This document shows, one piece after another, positions 42,605 to 52,700 of a stretch of DNA of 64,000 bases. Within the stretch, counting starts at the first letter, position 1. The number at the start of each line of letters is the position of its first letter. The notes beneath the pieces are model-generated. The model was not told the DNA's origin. It ran no database searches and saw only the letters and a list, made by a program, of their open reading frames with translations. Where the stretch lies: the NCBI GenBank assembly GCA_017889585.1, contig JAGFZX010000011.1, positions 1 through 64,000 on the forward strand, read 5' to 3'. Source of the DNA: Bacillota bacterium (lineage in GTDB: Bacteria > Bacillota > Negativicutes > DSM-13327). The position numbers and the translations under genes were made by a program.

Positions 42605-43432
42605 TTAGAATTTTTTTGTATAAGTAAGTTCAGTGATTTCCCATTTAAAGAAACGATGGGCGAAAATATCTTTGTAAGCGATGAGGCGGAATTCTTCTTT
42701 GCCATTCGTTGATCGTATAGAAGGACCAAAACCTATCCGCATAACATCATAGCGCCAGTCAGCGTCTTTGGTGTATGAACCGTTAAGGCTATATGCGCCG
42801 CCAAGACCAGTATTAAGCCCCCAATTTTTGGACATGGGATGATAGTATTGATATGAATAACGGAATTGGTCAGCCATGCCATCACCTTTAAAACGGAAGC
42901 CTGCTTCTAGATTGGTGTAACCACGCAGACCATTGACAGCAAAGACATGTCCAGCCAAATAGCTTGCATCGATATAAGTAGAACCAAAGTTAAGAGCGGG
43001 ATGTAATTGCCGATCGTAAGTGGGGATGCCAGCTAGCACTTGCCAAGCTGTGACCGTAGCACCTTTGGTTTGTATGCCGTGACGTAGACCAATATCAATG
43101 TTGCCAATACCGGTGCTGCGACGGGGTCCTATATTTACTCCTAACGGGGTATAGTATTTTGAAGTGTAGACATTACTATACGGAATATTCATGACGAAAG
43201 TATCTTTAGTGCTAAGACCTTTTTCAACAGTAAAGATGGTTTCCCGGATTGTTACTTCGCCCCAAGGTGACGTGGAAGATCTGCCATTGGCGTTAATGTA
43301 ATTATCGGAAAAATTGTAGAGTGATTTAACAGTAATTTGTGTTTGGTCTGTAGGGAGTACCCAGGCCGCAGCAGAGCACAAACTAGAAACACTTAGTGTC
43401 AGCAGAAAGAAAAGTAGGGACATAAATCTCAT
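42605..43432 (-). CDS. Outer-membrane beta-barrel protein
   Basis: A 275-residue protein with a signal peptide (LLFFLLTLSVSSLCSAAA) and an all-beta mature part. It has alternating polar and aromatic strands (TVKSLYNFSDNYINANG, FVMNIPYSNVYTSKYY, RYSYQYYHP) and ends in LTYTKKF, with the terminal Phe typical of barrels inserted by BamA. The likely role is a small-molecule channel or transporter-like barrel; the substrate is unknown. The ribosome binding site GGAGGAATTTAAACA precedes the ATG. Its presence in a low-GC Firmicute genome is evidence for a diderm Negativicute. Confidence 0.75.
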   Translation of the reverse strand: MRFMSLLFFLLTLSVSSLCSAAAWVLPTDQTQITVKSLYNFSDNYINANGRSSTSPWGEVTIRETIFTVEKGLSTKDTFVMNIPYSNVYTSKYYTPLGVNIGPRRSTGIGNIDIGLRHGIQTKGATVTAWQVLAGIPTYDRQLHPALNFGSTYIDASYLAGHVFAVNGLRGYTNLEAGFRFKGDGMADQFRYSYQYYHPMSKNWGLNTGLGGAYSLNGSYTKDADWRYDVMRIGFGPSIRSTNGKEEFRLIAYKDIFAHRFFKWEITELTYTKKF

Positions 43433-43565
43433 TGTTTAAATTCCTCCATTTAATATAAAGTAGGTGTTGTGTATATAATAGCAGTACCATTATTCGCCAA
43501 GTTACTACAAAATCCTGCATATCTTTGTAAATAACTTATAAAACTAGATATTAATACTTGATAAT

Positions 43566-43608
43566 AAAAAAGCAACCTACTCTGAATAAAGAGCAGGCTG
43601 CTTTTTTT
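43566..43608. terminator. Bidirectional terminator between YitT and outer-membrane protein genes
   Basis: AAAAAGCAACCTACTCT pairs with AGAGCAGGCTGCTTTTT with two mismatches, T-run on the plus strand and A-run giving T on the minus strand. It most likely serves the YitT gene on the minus strand. Confidence 0.65.
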
Positions 43609-43639
43609 GTATTGCAGAAATATATAATGCACTAGTGAT

Positions 43640-44491
43640 TTATATATTTCTTGTTCCCGGAAGAGTAAAACCCCTACCCATTACCTCAGCTGCATCTTGA
43701 ACGATCATAAATGCAGTAGGATCGACTTCCTGGACAAGAAGTTTGATCTGGGCTATTTGTGTGAGGCTAACAACAACGAAAATTACACGCTTCTCCTGGC
43801 GAGTAAAGGCACCTTCGCCATCTAAGAGAGTGACTCCTCGACCAACTTCCTTAAGGATGACTTCAACAAGTTTTTCCGTATTATACGAAACTATGAAAAT
43901 AGTCTTCTTTCGATTAAATCCTTCAACGACCTTGTCTGTAATATTAGCACTGACAAACATGGAGATGAGGGTTAAAATAGCTAATTTAAGTCCGAACAGG
44001 GTAGCTGCAATAAGCATGATGACGCAATTGATAGCAAAGCTCACAACGCCAAAATTAAAGGAATAATACTTGCGAACCACTGCCGCAACAATATCCAATC
44101 CGCCAGCACTTCCGTTGACCCTAAATATGAGTCCTGAACCTACTCCAGAGATAATCCCACCCGTTATGCAGGCAAGTATTGGGTCATCAAGTGGATTAAA
44201 ACTGGATAAAAATCGAGTAGCATCGATCGCTACTGAAAACACGATAGTACCGTAGATGGTTGTAATCGCATAATCTTTGTCAATGAGTTTATAAGCAACG
44301 TAAATTAGCGGAATATTCATTAACAGTATTTGTAGGCCGATTGGGAGGCCAAACAAGAAATAAAAAATGATCGCCAGCCCACTAACGCCGCCGCTTAATA
44401 GGTGATGAGGCACCAAGAAAAGATTAATTGATGCACTGGCAATTAAGCATCCAAGCGCAACCCAAAGATATTTCCAAAGGAATTTTTTCAT
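43640..44491 (-). CDS. YitT-family membrane protein (DUF161 + DUF2179)
   Basis: A 283-residue protein with five or six membrane segments in the first 170 residues (YLWVALGCLIASASINLFLV and GGIISGVGSGLIFRVNGSAGG). A C-terminal cytosolic DUF2179 domain follows (KTIFIVSYNTEKLVEVILKE, then GRGVTLLDGEGAFT and KRVIFVVVSL). The family is widespread in Firmicutes; its function is unknown, with transport and cyclic-nucleotide roles suggested. AGGACG precedes the ATG. Confidence 0.85.
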   Translation of the reverse strand: MKKFLWKYLWVALGCLIASASINLFLVPHHLLSGGVSGLAIIFYFLFGLPIGLQILLMNIPLIYVAYKLIDKDYAITTIYGTIVFSVAIDATRFLSSFNPLDDPILACITGGIISGVGSGLIFRVNGSAGGLDIVAAVVRKYYSFNFGVVSFAINCVIMLIAATLFGLKLAILTLISMFVSANITDKVVEGFNRKKTIFIVSYNTEKLVEVILKEVGRGVTLLDGEGAFTRQEKRVIFVVVSLTQIAQIKLLVQEVDPTAFMIVQDAAEVMGRGFTLPGTRNI

Positions 44492-44553
44492 ATCGTCCTC
44501 CGATTTAAGATAGTCATTTATTAAGATTCATCATCTTTGGTCTTTTTATCTGC

Positions 44554-44585
44554 AAAAAACCCAGTAATGGTTCTGCTGGGTTTTT
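44554..44585. terminator. Bidirectional terminator downstream of the DUF4870 gene
   Basis: AAAAACCCAG (44555-44564) pairs with CTGGGTTTTT (44576-44585). Confidence 0.8.
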
Positions 44586-44646
44586 ATTGTTTTACTCTTT
44601 CTTCTCTATTTTAACCTAATTAGCCATGATGAGGTAATAGAATAAG

Positions 44647-44997
44647 TTACAGTTTATTCACAAACCCTTGGATGAAAGGATATTGATATACTTCTCCATT
44701 AAGTGCCTTGATAGCCCCGATTATCGAAGTAATGAAGAGTACAATCCACAGAATGCCGATAACGGGAAGTAATAATACACCGATTAGGAGCATGCACGAT
44801 AGCCCGACAATACATGATGTGGCGAGTATGGCAATATGGGCAACAAGTGCCTGCTTGGCGTGTTCATAGACAAAAGAGTCATCCCTTTTTAGCAAAAATA
44901 TGACTAATGGTGCGATGATGAATCCCAGACCGCCCAAAAAATAAGAGATATGAGCTAAAATCGCCAGGAATTTTTGTTCCCCTGTGATCGTATTCAT
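44647..44997 (-). CDS. DUF4870-family small membrane protein
   Basis: A 116-residue protein with three or four membrane segments and the DUF4870 layout: an N-terminal EQKFLAILAHISYFLGGLG, then LIIFLLKRDDSFVYEHAKQA with the conserved HAKQA, and a C-terminal INGEVYQYPFI-like end. The function is unknown. AGGAGGTGT precedes the ATG. It is monocistronic. Confidence 0.85.
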   Translation of the reverse strand: MNTITGEQKFLAILAHISYFLGGLGFIIAPLVIFLLKRDDSFVYEHAKQALVAHIAILATSCIVGLSCMLLIGVLLLPVIGILWIVLFITSIIGAIKALNGEVYQYPFIQGFVNKL

Positions 44998-45119
44998 GTA
45001 AACACCTCCTAGATATATTTTATCCTAGGTAAGCTTTTTTGTACATTAATGGATATGTTTTTAAAAAAAACTTGTTATTAAAACATAGCTTGTGTTATCA
45101 TTTAAGTAATTTATTATAG

Positions 45120-45299
45120 CGAGGTTTATTTTGGGTGGTATCAGTATGAACCATACCGTGAAAAAATAACTATTAGCTGTAGAACGAGTGAGTTTCAATA
45201 TTTTAATATTTCATGATCCGCTTAGATCTGTATGTTGGACTGAGACGGGAGGTAGTAGGGAAAGCTATGCCTTTCGGACAAGTTCCGTAAGGCTTTTTA
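45120..45299 (+). ncRNA. Unassigned leader RNA or small RNA upstream of the DUF2520-panCD operon
   Basis: A 330-bp gap precedes the operon. Near 45135 a GGTAT/ATACC hairpin is possible. At 45269-45299 a clear terminator occurs: GCCTTTCGGA with TCCGTAAGGC (one T-T mismatch), loop CAAGT, then TTTTTATTTT. Since no plus-strand gene ends before it, the terminator closes a small RNA or an attenuated leader. No known class (T-box, SAM, ZTP, 6S) was recognised. The 5' boundary is a guess. Confidence 0.4.
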
Positions 45300-45345
45300 T
45301 TTTGCCTTTTTCTATGGGTTGCTAACTTAAATTGGAGTGATGAGT

Positions 45346-46230
45346 GTGCAAAAACAGACAGTGGCTATTGTTGGAGCTGGGAGAGTTGGTAGTGTTCTGG
45401 CCAAGGCCTTTAATCAGTGGGGCTATCCGCTGGTTGGAATAGCCAGTAAAACCCTTGGATCGGCAGACAAATTAGCCAAACAGTTTGGTGTGTCAGGAGT
45501 GACAAAGGCGGCAGATATTACACAATATGCCGATATCGTATTGATTGCTACTCCTGATCGATGTATTGATCAGGTGGCAATTCAAATTGCTCAGGATGGC
45601 GGCTTTAGAAAAGGCCAATTGGTGCTGCATACTTCAGGTGGGGTGTCTATAGAGGTTCTCAGTCCAGCCAGTGATTTAGGAGCCTTTACGGGGTGTATGC
45701 ATCCACTACAATCCTTTGCTAATAGGTCAAGTGGTGTTGACGCTGTGGTTGGTATATATTTTGCACTGGGCGGGCATGAACAGGCGGTTCGTTTAGCTGA
45801 GGAAATAGTGAAAGATTTTGGTGGACAAAGTTTTATCATTTCAGATAAGGACAGGCCTCTTTATCATGGGGCGGCTTGTATTGTATCTAATTATTTTGTG
45901 TCATTGATGCACTGGGCTACCCAGATATATGGCGTCTTTGGCCTAACCCCTCAGCAAGCAGCAGCAGCGCTAATGCCTTTGGTACAGGGAACGGTAAATA
46001 ATATTCAGCAGTTAGGGCCAACTGAGGCGTTGACTGGACCTGTAAGTAGGGGGGATGGTAGTACGGTCGCGGCTCATTTGGCTGCCTTAAAAAAAAGGAA
46101 TGAGAATAAATTATATGCTGAGCTTGGATTATACACAATAGGTGTTGCCTTAGAAAAGGCCACGATTAATGAACAACAGGCAACGATGCTTAGGGATATA
46201 TTAAGTGGTAGAATGGAGAGATTAACATGA
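45346..46230 (+). CDS. Rossmann/DUF2520 oxidoreductase-like protein
   Basis: A 294-residue protein with a dinucleotide-binding N-terminus (VAIVGAGRVGSVLAKAF) and a DUF2520 helical domain with HPLQSFA and GPVSRGDGSTVAAHL. The fold is that of NADP-dependent ketopantoate and hydroxyacid dehydrogenases. Clustering with panC and panD suggests a ketopantoate-reductase-like role, which is inference. ATG 45340 is only 2 bp after GGAG, whereas GTG 45346 is 8 bp after and begins exactly at the family's start (QKQTVAIVG), so it is preferred. It overlaps panC by 4 bp. Confidence 0.8.
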   Translation: MQKQTVAIVGAGRVGSVLAKAFNQWGYPLVGIASKTLGSADKLAKQFGVSGVTKAADITQYADIVLIATPDRCIDQVAIQIAQDGGFRKGQLVLHTSGGVSIEVLSPASDLGAFTGCMHPLQSFANRSSGVDAVVGIYFALGGHEQAVRLAEEIVKDFGGQSFIISDKDRPLYHGAACIVSNYFVSLMHWATQIYGVFGLTPQQAAAALMPLVQGTVNNIQQLGPTEALTGPVSRGDGSTVAAHLAALKKRNENKLYAELGLYTIGVALEKATINEQQATMLRDILSGRMERLT

Positions 46231-47075
46231 AAATTATTGAAACCATTAAAGAAATGCGTGAATTTGTCACAGAGGCCCAGCGGCAGGGCCAGAGTATTGG
46301 CTTGGTACCTACCATGGGGTCCCTACATGAAGGACATCTTACCTTAATGCAGCGCGCCAAGCAGGTCTGTGACATTGTGGTAACTAGTATCTTTATCAAT
46401 CCTACCCAATTTGGACCTAATGAAGATTTTGCTAAATATCCTCGGGATTTGACTGGTGATAGTAAAAAGGCAGCCAGTGTAGGTGTAGAAGTAATCTTTC
46501 ATCCTCAAGCCGCAGAAATGTATCCTGAGGGTTATAGTAGTTTCATCGAGGTTGAAGGTATTACGGGAAAATTATGTGGATTGTCCCGTCCTGGCCATTT
46601 TCGCGGGGTGGCGACTGTTGTCAACAAGTTATTCAATATTGTTCAGCCCAATATGGCGTTTTTTGGTCAAAAAGATGCTCAGCAGGTACTTGTCTTGCAG
46701 CGCATGGTGGCTGATTTGAATATGAATATAACCTTGGAAGTAGTACCTATTGTACGAGAAGCAGACGGGCTCGCGATGAGTTCCCGCAATGCCTTTTTGT
46801 CAGCTGAAGAACGTCGCGCTGCACTGGTATTGTCTCGTAGTTTGAAACTCGCTGAGGAGCTAGTAGCTCAGGGAGAGGACAATGCTCTAAAAATACGGTC
46901 ACAGGTAATGGCTGAAATTCAGGCAGAAGAGCTGGCTGATTGTGAGTATGTGGAAGTCTACAACTACCCGTTATTGCAAGGGATTACTGCCATAACAGGC
47001 AAGGCATTGCTCGCGTTAGCTGTTCGTATTGGTAAAACTCGTTTAATTGATAATACTATTTTGGAGGTCAAATAA
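46227..47075 (+). CDS. panC: Pantothenate synthetase
   Basis: A 282-residue PanC with the nucleotidyltransferase-fold motifs [30 protein letters not shown], the pantoate-site [15 protein letters not shown] and FGQKDAQQ, and the KMSKS-like MSSRNAFLS. It condenses pantoate with beta-alanine using ATP. ATG 46227 overlaps the previous stop (ATGA). panD follows 1 bp after the stop, so the operon makes both substrate and product steps of pantothenate synthesis. panB is not in the window. Confidence 0.95.
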   Translation: MKIIETIKEMREFVTEAQRQGQSIGLVPTMGSLHEGHLTLMQRAKQVCDIVVTSIFINPTQFGPNEDFAKYPRDLTGDSKKAASVGVEVIFHPQAAEMYPEGYSSFIEVEGITGKLCGLSRPGHFRGVATVVNKLFNIVQPNMAFFGQKDAQQVLVLQRMVADLNMNITLEVVPIVREADGLAMSSRNAFLSAEERRAALVLSRSLKLAEELVAQGEDNALKIRSQVMAEIQAEELADCEYVEVYNYPLLQGITAITGKALLALAVRIGKTRLIDNTILEVK

Positions 47076-47076
47076 T

Positions 47077-47463
47077 ATGTTTATTACAACATTAAAAGGT
47101 AAAATTCATTGCGCCACTGTCACAGAGGCCAATCTTAATTATATGGGAAGCATAACGATTGATGAGGCTTTGCTAACGGCATCAGGAATTAGACCGAATG
47201 AAAAAGTACAAATTGTTAATAATAATAACGGTAATCGTTTTGAAACATATGTAATTAAAGGGGCAATGAATTCAGGTGTTATTTGCTTAAATGGTGCAGC
47301 TGCCCGTATGGTCCAACCTGGTGACAAGGTCATTATCATAGCATATGCTATGATGACTGAAGATGAAGCTGAGTGCTTTTCCCCTAGAGTAGTTATGGTA
47401 GATGCAGATAATAAAATAACTGAATTGCGCCGTGTAGAGCTACAGGGTGAGCGATATAAGTAA
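47077..47463 (+). CDS. panD: Aspartate 1-decarboxylase proenzyme
   Basis: A 128-residue PanD. The self-cleavage site is G24-S25 (NYMGSITID), which yields the pyruvoyl cofactor; [20 protein letters not shown] is the other hallmark. It makes beta-alanine from aspartate for PanC. The frame is open from 47047, but ATG 47077, 8 bp after GGAGG, is the proper start. It is last in the operon. Confidence 0.95.
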   Translation: MFITTLKGKIHCATVTEANLNYMGSITIDEALLTASGIRPNEKVQIVNNNNGNRFETYVIKGAMNSGVICLNGAAARMVQPGDKVIIIAYAMMTEDEAECFSPRVVMVDADNKITELRRVELQGERYK

Positions 47464-47508
47464 GCACAAAAGAGAACTTAGCCCTGCTAAGTTCTCTTTT
47501 GTGCTTAC
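47462..47508. terminator. Terminator of the panCD operon
   Basis: A 20-bp stem with AAGCACAAAAGAGAACTTAG, loop CCCTG and its full complement. It begins at the panD stop codon. Confidence 0.85.
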
Positions 47509-47725
47509 TTATATCGAAAATCTTCTCTGTAGTCCATAGTAGTCAAAGATCCTTCTAGTTAATGCATTATGTGCTATTTACAGTAGAAAAAAAATAGGTT
47601 AATATCTAATATTAGAAGTATAATGTAATCATTGCAATTTTAAAAAAGTAATATTCCTAATAGGTCATAGTAATATACTCTTCAGGGCATAATTAAAATT
47701 TATAGAGCGAAGTAAGGAGAGGCAT

Positions 47726-48553
47726 ATGGAAATAAAATCAATAAAAAAATTGAAATTATATGGGTTTAATAACCTGACCAAAACTCTAAGTTTTAACATG
47801 TATGATATATGTTATGCTACAAGTCCAGAACATCGTCATGACTATATTGAATATATTGATGAAGAATATAATGCCGAAAGGCTTACAGGTATTTTGACAG
47901 AGGTAGCAAGGATGATTGGTGCCAATATTCTGAATATTGCCAAACAAGATTATGATCCTCAGGGTGCTAGTGTGACCATGCTTATTTCTGAAGGACTGAT
48001 TGCTGCTCAACCAGAAAATGAAGATGATGAGGAGATGGATGGGCTGCAGGAACCTAAATCAGATGCTGTAGTTGCCCATTTGGATAAAAGTCATATTACG
48101 GTGCATACTTATCCTGAAAGCCATCCAGATAAGGGTATTAGTACCTTCCGCGCTGATATTGATGTTTCAACTTGTGGTGAGATTTCACCGCTTAAAGCTT
48201 TAAATTATTTGATTAATAGCTTTAGTTCTGATATTGCCATTATTGATTATCGGGTGCGTGGTTTTACCCGTGATATTACTGGTAAGAAACTCTATATTGA
48301 TCATAAAATAAATTCCATCCAAAATTATATTCATCCTGATACTCGAGAACTTTATCAGATGATTGATGTGAATGTCTATCAAGAGAACATCTTCCATACG
48401 AAAATGATTTTAAAAGAATTTGATATGGATAATTATTTATTTGGAACAGCTAAAAAAGAACTTTTACCTGGAGAAAAGAAAAAAATCAAGCAACGAGTAA
48501 AAAAAGAAATGGCTGAAATTTTCGCGGGTCGTAATATTCCTAAAGTAAAATGA
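47726..48553 (+). CDS. speD: S-adenosylmethionine decarboxylase proenzyme (proteobacterial-type)
   Basis: A 275-residue protein that aligns over its whole length with E. coli Spe[39 protein letters not shown], and [20 protein letters not shown] with pyruvoyl Ser S122. Near the end are [20 protein letters not shown] and [12 protein letters not shown]. The Firmicute norm is the short SpeD of about 125 residues; this is the long E. coli-type class, known also in some clostridia. It makes decarboxylated SAM for spermidine. AAGGAGAGG precedes the ATG. A tandem repeat follows directly. Confidence 0.92.
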   Translation: MEIKSIKKLKLYGFNNLTKTLSFNMYDICYATSPEHRHDYIEYIDEEYNAERLTGILTEVARMIGANILNIAKQDYDPQGASVTMLISEGLIAAQPENEDDEEMDGLQEPKSDAVVAHLDKSHITVHTYPESHPDKGISTFRADIDVSTCGEISPLKALNYLINSFSSDIAIIDYRVRGFTRDITGKKLYIDHKINSIQNYIHPDTRELYQMIDVNVYQENIFHTKMILKEFDMDNYLFGTAKKELLPGEKKKIKQRVKKEMAEIFAGRNIPKVK

Positions 48554-48562
48554 AGCAGCGAA

Positions 48563-48700
48563 CCAAATCTTTGCTAAAAGATTTGTGTAAGTCGCTTCGT
48601 TAGCATCGCAATGCTAACATCATTTCTTCGCCCAAATCTTTGCTAAAAGATTTGTGTAAGTCGCGACCTTAGCATCGCAATGCTAACATCATTTTAACTT
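48563..48700 (+). repeat. Two-copy 69-bp tandem repeat with internal hairpins downstream of speD
   Basis: Copy 1 begins 48563 and copy 2 begins 48632. Each unit contains AAATCTTTGCTAAAAGATTT (8-bp stem, GCTA loop), a TGTGTAAGTCGC linker, and TTAGCATCGCAATGCTAA (7-bp stem). The units differ only at the short stretch after the linker and at the ends. Four hairpins in series could stabilise or end the speD mRNA. Confidence 0.85.
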
Positions 48701-48771
48701 TACAACCTTAGAAGAAGCAATGTAGATGGAGATGGCGGCTATAAGCAATTCCCATCTTTAAGACGGAACAA

Positions 48772-49653
48772 TTATAATAAATCAATAAATTTTTGAGCAG
48801 CAAGTGGAACTGGCAGGCAATCATGAGTAATAATCCCAAGTTCACGTGGAGGAATTTCTGTCGTGAGGGTGAGGGTGAATAACTGATTGACAGCCAGTTC
48901 TTGCTTTATATATTCACGGCTGACAAAAGCTATACCGAGGCCAATTTTGGCCAGTTCAATCAATAAATCTACACTACCCAGCTGAATTTCTGGCTGAAAC
49001 AGAATATTTTGCTTTGCGAAAATAGAATCAAGAAAACTTCTGGTTGTTGTGTTTTTTTCCAAAGTGAGTAGCGGTAGGGTGGCGATGTCTTCTAAGGAGA
49101 GACGTTGATTTTGGAGATTGGCAAAAGTAGAGCTGGACACAAATACATCATGGAGAGCCTTACGTTTACTGACAGTCATATTGTGGTAGGATGCGTCAGG
49201 CCCGAGGTTAACCACACTGATATCGACTAAGCCTTTTGTCAATAATTCAGTACAAACAGGGGAAGGACGATTTGTAACATTAAGTTTGATTTTTGGATAT
49301 AGTTGATTAAATTGTTTAAAATAAGGTAGTAGATAATATTTGCAGATGGTATCACTGGCACCTATTCGTAGTTCACCTTGTTCTAGTGAATGCAGCTCGT
49401 TAATATTACGTTCGCCTAATTTTAGAAATTGAAAAGCTTGCTCAACATGGGTAAATAAGAGTACACCAGCTGGTGAGAGGTGTACTTGTTTCGTGCTTCT
49501 CACGAACAGTTTAGCATTCAGTTTTTCTTCCAGGAGTTTAATCGCTTGACTAACCGCTGATTGGGAGATATAAAGTTCATTCGCTGCAGCCGAAAAACTT
49601 AAGTGTTTAGCAACATAATAAAATACTTTATATAACTCAAAATTAATGTCCAT
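48772..49653 (-). CDS. LysR-family transcriptional regulator
   Basis: A 293-residue LysR protein: N-terminal helix-turn-helix (FYYVAKHLSFSAAANELYIS, then QSAVSQAIKLLEEKLNAKLF) and a substrate-binding domain with LRIGASDTICKYYLLPYF and GIAFVSREYI. It belongs to the CysL/YeiE-like branch by its N-terminus. The effector is unknown. It is divergent from purL across 100 bp that carry AT-rich dyads (TTATTAATTATTATTAAC), and LysR proteins usually act on the divergent gene, so purL is a candidate target. AGGAGAATTTATAT precedes the ATG. Confidence 0.88.
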   Translation of the reverse strand: MDINFELYKVFYYVAKHLSFSAAANELYISQSAVSQAIKLLEEKLNAKLFVRSTKQVHLSPAGVLLFTHVEQAFQFLKLGERNINELHSLEQGELRIGASDTICKYYLLPYFKQFNQLYPKIKLNVTNRPSPVCTELLTKGLVDISVVNLGPDASYHNMTVSKRKALHDVFVSSSTFANLQNQRLSLEDIATLPLLTLEKNTTTRSFLDSIFAKQNILFQPEIQLGSVDLLIELAKIGLGIAFVSREYIKQELAVNQLFTLTLTTEIPPRELGIITHDCLPVPLAAQKFIDLL

Positions 49654-49753
49654 ATATAAATTCTCCTAATAAGTAGTATTAAAATTATTAATTATTATTA
49701 ACAATGATATTATACTACAATAATAGTATGAAGACGATAGAGGGGGTAAATTC

Positions 49754-52700
49754 ATGCAAAACACTGTTAAAAGAATTTTTGTTGAAAAACGCAAAGAATT
49801 TGCAGTTGCAGCTCAGGGGATGTATGCTGACCTGGTGCAAAATTTAGGTATACAAGGCCTTAGTGGCGTGCGTATTATAAATCGTTACGATATAGGAGAT
49901 ATTACCGAGCAGGAGTATGCCGAGGCTAAACATATTTTGCTATCAGAACCGACTGTTGATGATGTATATGACGAAATATTGCCTGTCAATGAAGAGGATA
50001 GGGTATTTGCCGTGGAATATCTGCCAGGCCAGTATGATCAGCGAGCTGATTGGGCGGCCCAAGGTGTGCAAATACTAACTCAAAAGGAATGTCTATCAAT
50101 TCTTACGGCAAAAGTGATTGTTTTACAAGGAAATATTACCGATGAGGAGTTCCAGAAGATAAAGATCTATGCTATTAACCCAATTGAAGCAAGAGAAGCA
50201 CGACTGGATAAACCAGAGAGTCTTGCTGTGGCAGTAGATCATCCAAAGGATGTAGCTGCTATAAGCGGCTTTATTCATAAGGATACTGAGCAGTTGCAGG
50301 CCGTGCTGGAAGATATGGGTTTGGCTATGGGGGTCGCTGACCTGGCCTTTTGTCAACAATATTTTAGAGATGGTGAACATCGGGATCCGACGGTTACAGA
50401 AGTACGCGTTCTTGATACATATTGGTCAGATCACTGCCGCCATACGACCTTCGCCACTGCTATAGAAGAAGTAGACATACAAGCAGGGCATTTTACCCAG
50501 CCTATTGAGGAGGCTTATCAGGAATATCTGCAGGCTCGGTCGAGGGTGTACAAAGATGTGCCCCGGGATGTTTGTCTGATGGATATTGCTGTCATTGGTA
50601 TGAAAGATCTCAGGCAGCAAGGACTACTCAATGATCTTGATCACTCAGAGGAAATCAATGCGTGCAGTATTGTTGTGCCTGTGGATATAGATGGCAACGT
50701 CGAAGAATGGCTTGTCATGTTTAAGAATGAAACACATAATCATCCGACAGAGATTGAGCCATTTGGTGGTGCAGCGACATGCCTAGGCGGGGCGATCCGC
50801 GATCCTCTGTCTGGCAGGTCTTATGTATATCAGGCTATGCGCGTTACAGGAAGCGGTGATCCCCGGGCGAAAGTTGAGGATACACTGCCTGGTAAATTGC
50901 CTCAGCGTAAAATAACTATTAGGGCTGCAGAAGGTTACAGCTCCTATGGTAATCAAATTGGACTCTCTACTGGTCAGGTAGCTGAAATATATGATGAAGG
51001 TTTTGTTGCGAAAAGAATGGAGATTGGTGCTGTTATTGCAGCTGCTCCTAAAGCAAATGTAGTACGCCTGCGCCCTGTGGCTGGTGATGTGGTGATTTTG
51101 ATAGGCGGCAGAACAGGGCGGGACGGTTGCGGTGGTGCTACAGGTTCATCGAAAGAACATACTGAGGAGTCCTTGGCAACATGCAGCGCTGAAGTGCAAA
51201 AAGGCAATGCCCTTACTGAACGGAAATTACAAAGGTTACTTCGATGTCCAGAAGCGAGTGTTATGATTAAACGCTGTAATGATTTTGGTGCAGGTGGCGC
51301 CGCCGTTGCGATAGGGGAACTTACTGATGGTTTGGTGATTAATCTTGATGCTTTGCCTAAAAAGTATGAAGGCCTTGATGGTACTGAGTTAGCTATTTCT
51401 GAATCCCAAGAACGTATGGCCGTGGTAGTATCCCCTGAGAACGTAAAGACGTTTATTGCTTATGCGTTGGCGGAAAATTTGGAAGCTACTGTTGTGGCGA
51501 CAGTCACAGATAAGGCGCGGCTCACTATGTTATGGCGGGGACAGCCTATTGTAGATCTTAGCCGTGAATTTTTAGATACCAATGGAATACAACAAAAGAC
51601 AAATGTAAAGGTAACAGCACCAGTTGAAGAGCAAAATTATTTTAAGGACACAGGAATTTATGCGGGTGACTTAAAGACGGCTTGGCTGGAAAATTTACGT
51701 CAATTAAATGTATGCAGCCAGAAAGGTCTCGTTGAAATGTTTGACAGCACCATTGGTGCAAGTACAGTACTCATGCCTTTTGGCGGTCAATTTCAATCAA
51801 CACCTGCTGAAGGTATGGCTGCCAAGATTCCTGTACTTGCAGGTACAACAAATACAGCCACATTGATGACATATGGTTATGACCCAAGGCTATCCACATG
51901 GAGCCCCTTTCATGGTGCAGTATACGCAATCGTCGAAGCTGTAGCGAAAGTTGTTGCCATGGGTGGTGATTATCATAACACCAGACTGACGTTACAGGAG
52001 TATTTTGAGAGATTAGGCACAGATGCTGTTAAATGGGGTAAACCTTTCAGCGCTTTACTTGGAGCTTTGTATGCTCAGGAACAGTTCGGTATTGCCGCTA
52101 TTGGCGGTAAAGATAGTATGTCTGGAACTTTTAAAGAATTAAGTGTACCGCCCACATTAGTGGCTTTTGCCGTCAATGTAGTCAAGGCTAATATTGTGAT
52201 TTCGCCAGAATTTAAACAAATAGGCAGTCAGGTGGTCTTGGTTCCTCTCATTCGCAATCAATATGAATTGCCGGATTTTGCTGTACTAGGCCAAAATTAT
52301 GATAAGATTACTCAATTAATCGCAGAAGGCAAAGTAGTTGCCGCACATACAGTAAAAGTCGGGGGACTAGCAGCAACGATCAGCAAAATGAGTTTTGGTA
52401 ATCGTATTGGTATGGTCTTTGACAGTGAAGTAACCTCAGGCAAACTATTTGCGGCTGACTATGGCTCTTTAGTTCTGGAAATTCCAGCAGGTGTTGATGT
52501 CCAGCAGGTTGTTGGTGACATGGTATGTACAAGACTTGGTTATACACAGGAAAAACCAGTGCTGGAGATTAACGGTTGTTCGATTGATATTCATGCAGCA
52601 CAGGTAGCTTGGGAACAGCCCTTAGAACAAGTTTTCCCTACTCAGGCAGGAAAAATTGAGGGCAAACCCTATTCAGAATCATTTAATGCCGTCCCCAAAA

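Noticed and set aside
48563-48700. CRISPR array
   Set aside because: Only two 69-bp tandem units with internal hairpins and no spacers; no cas genes.
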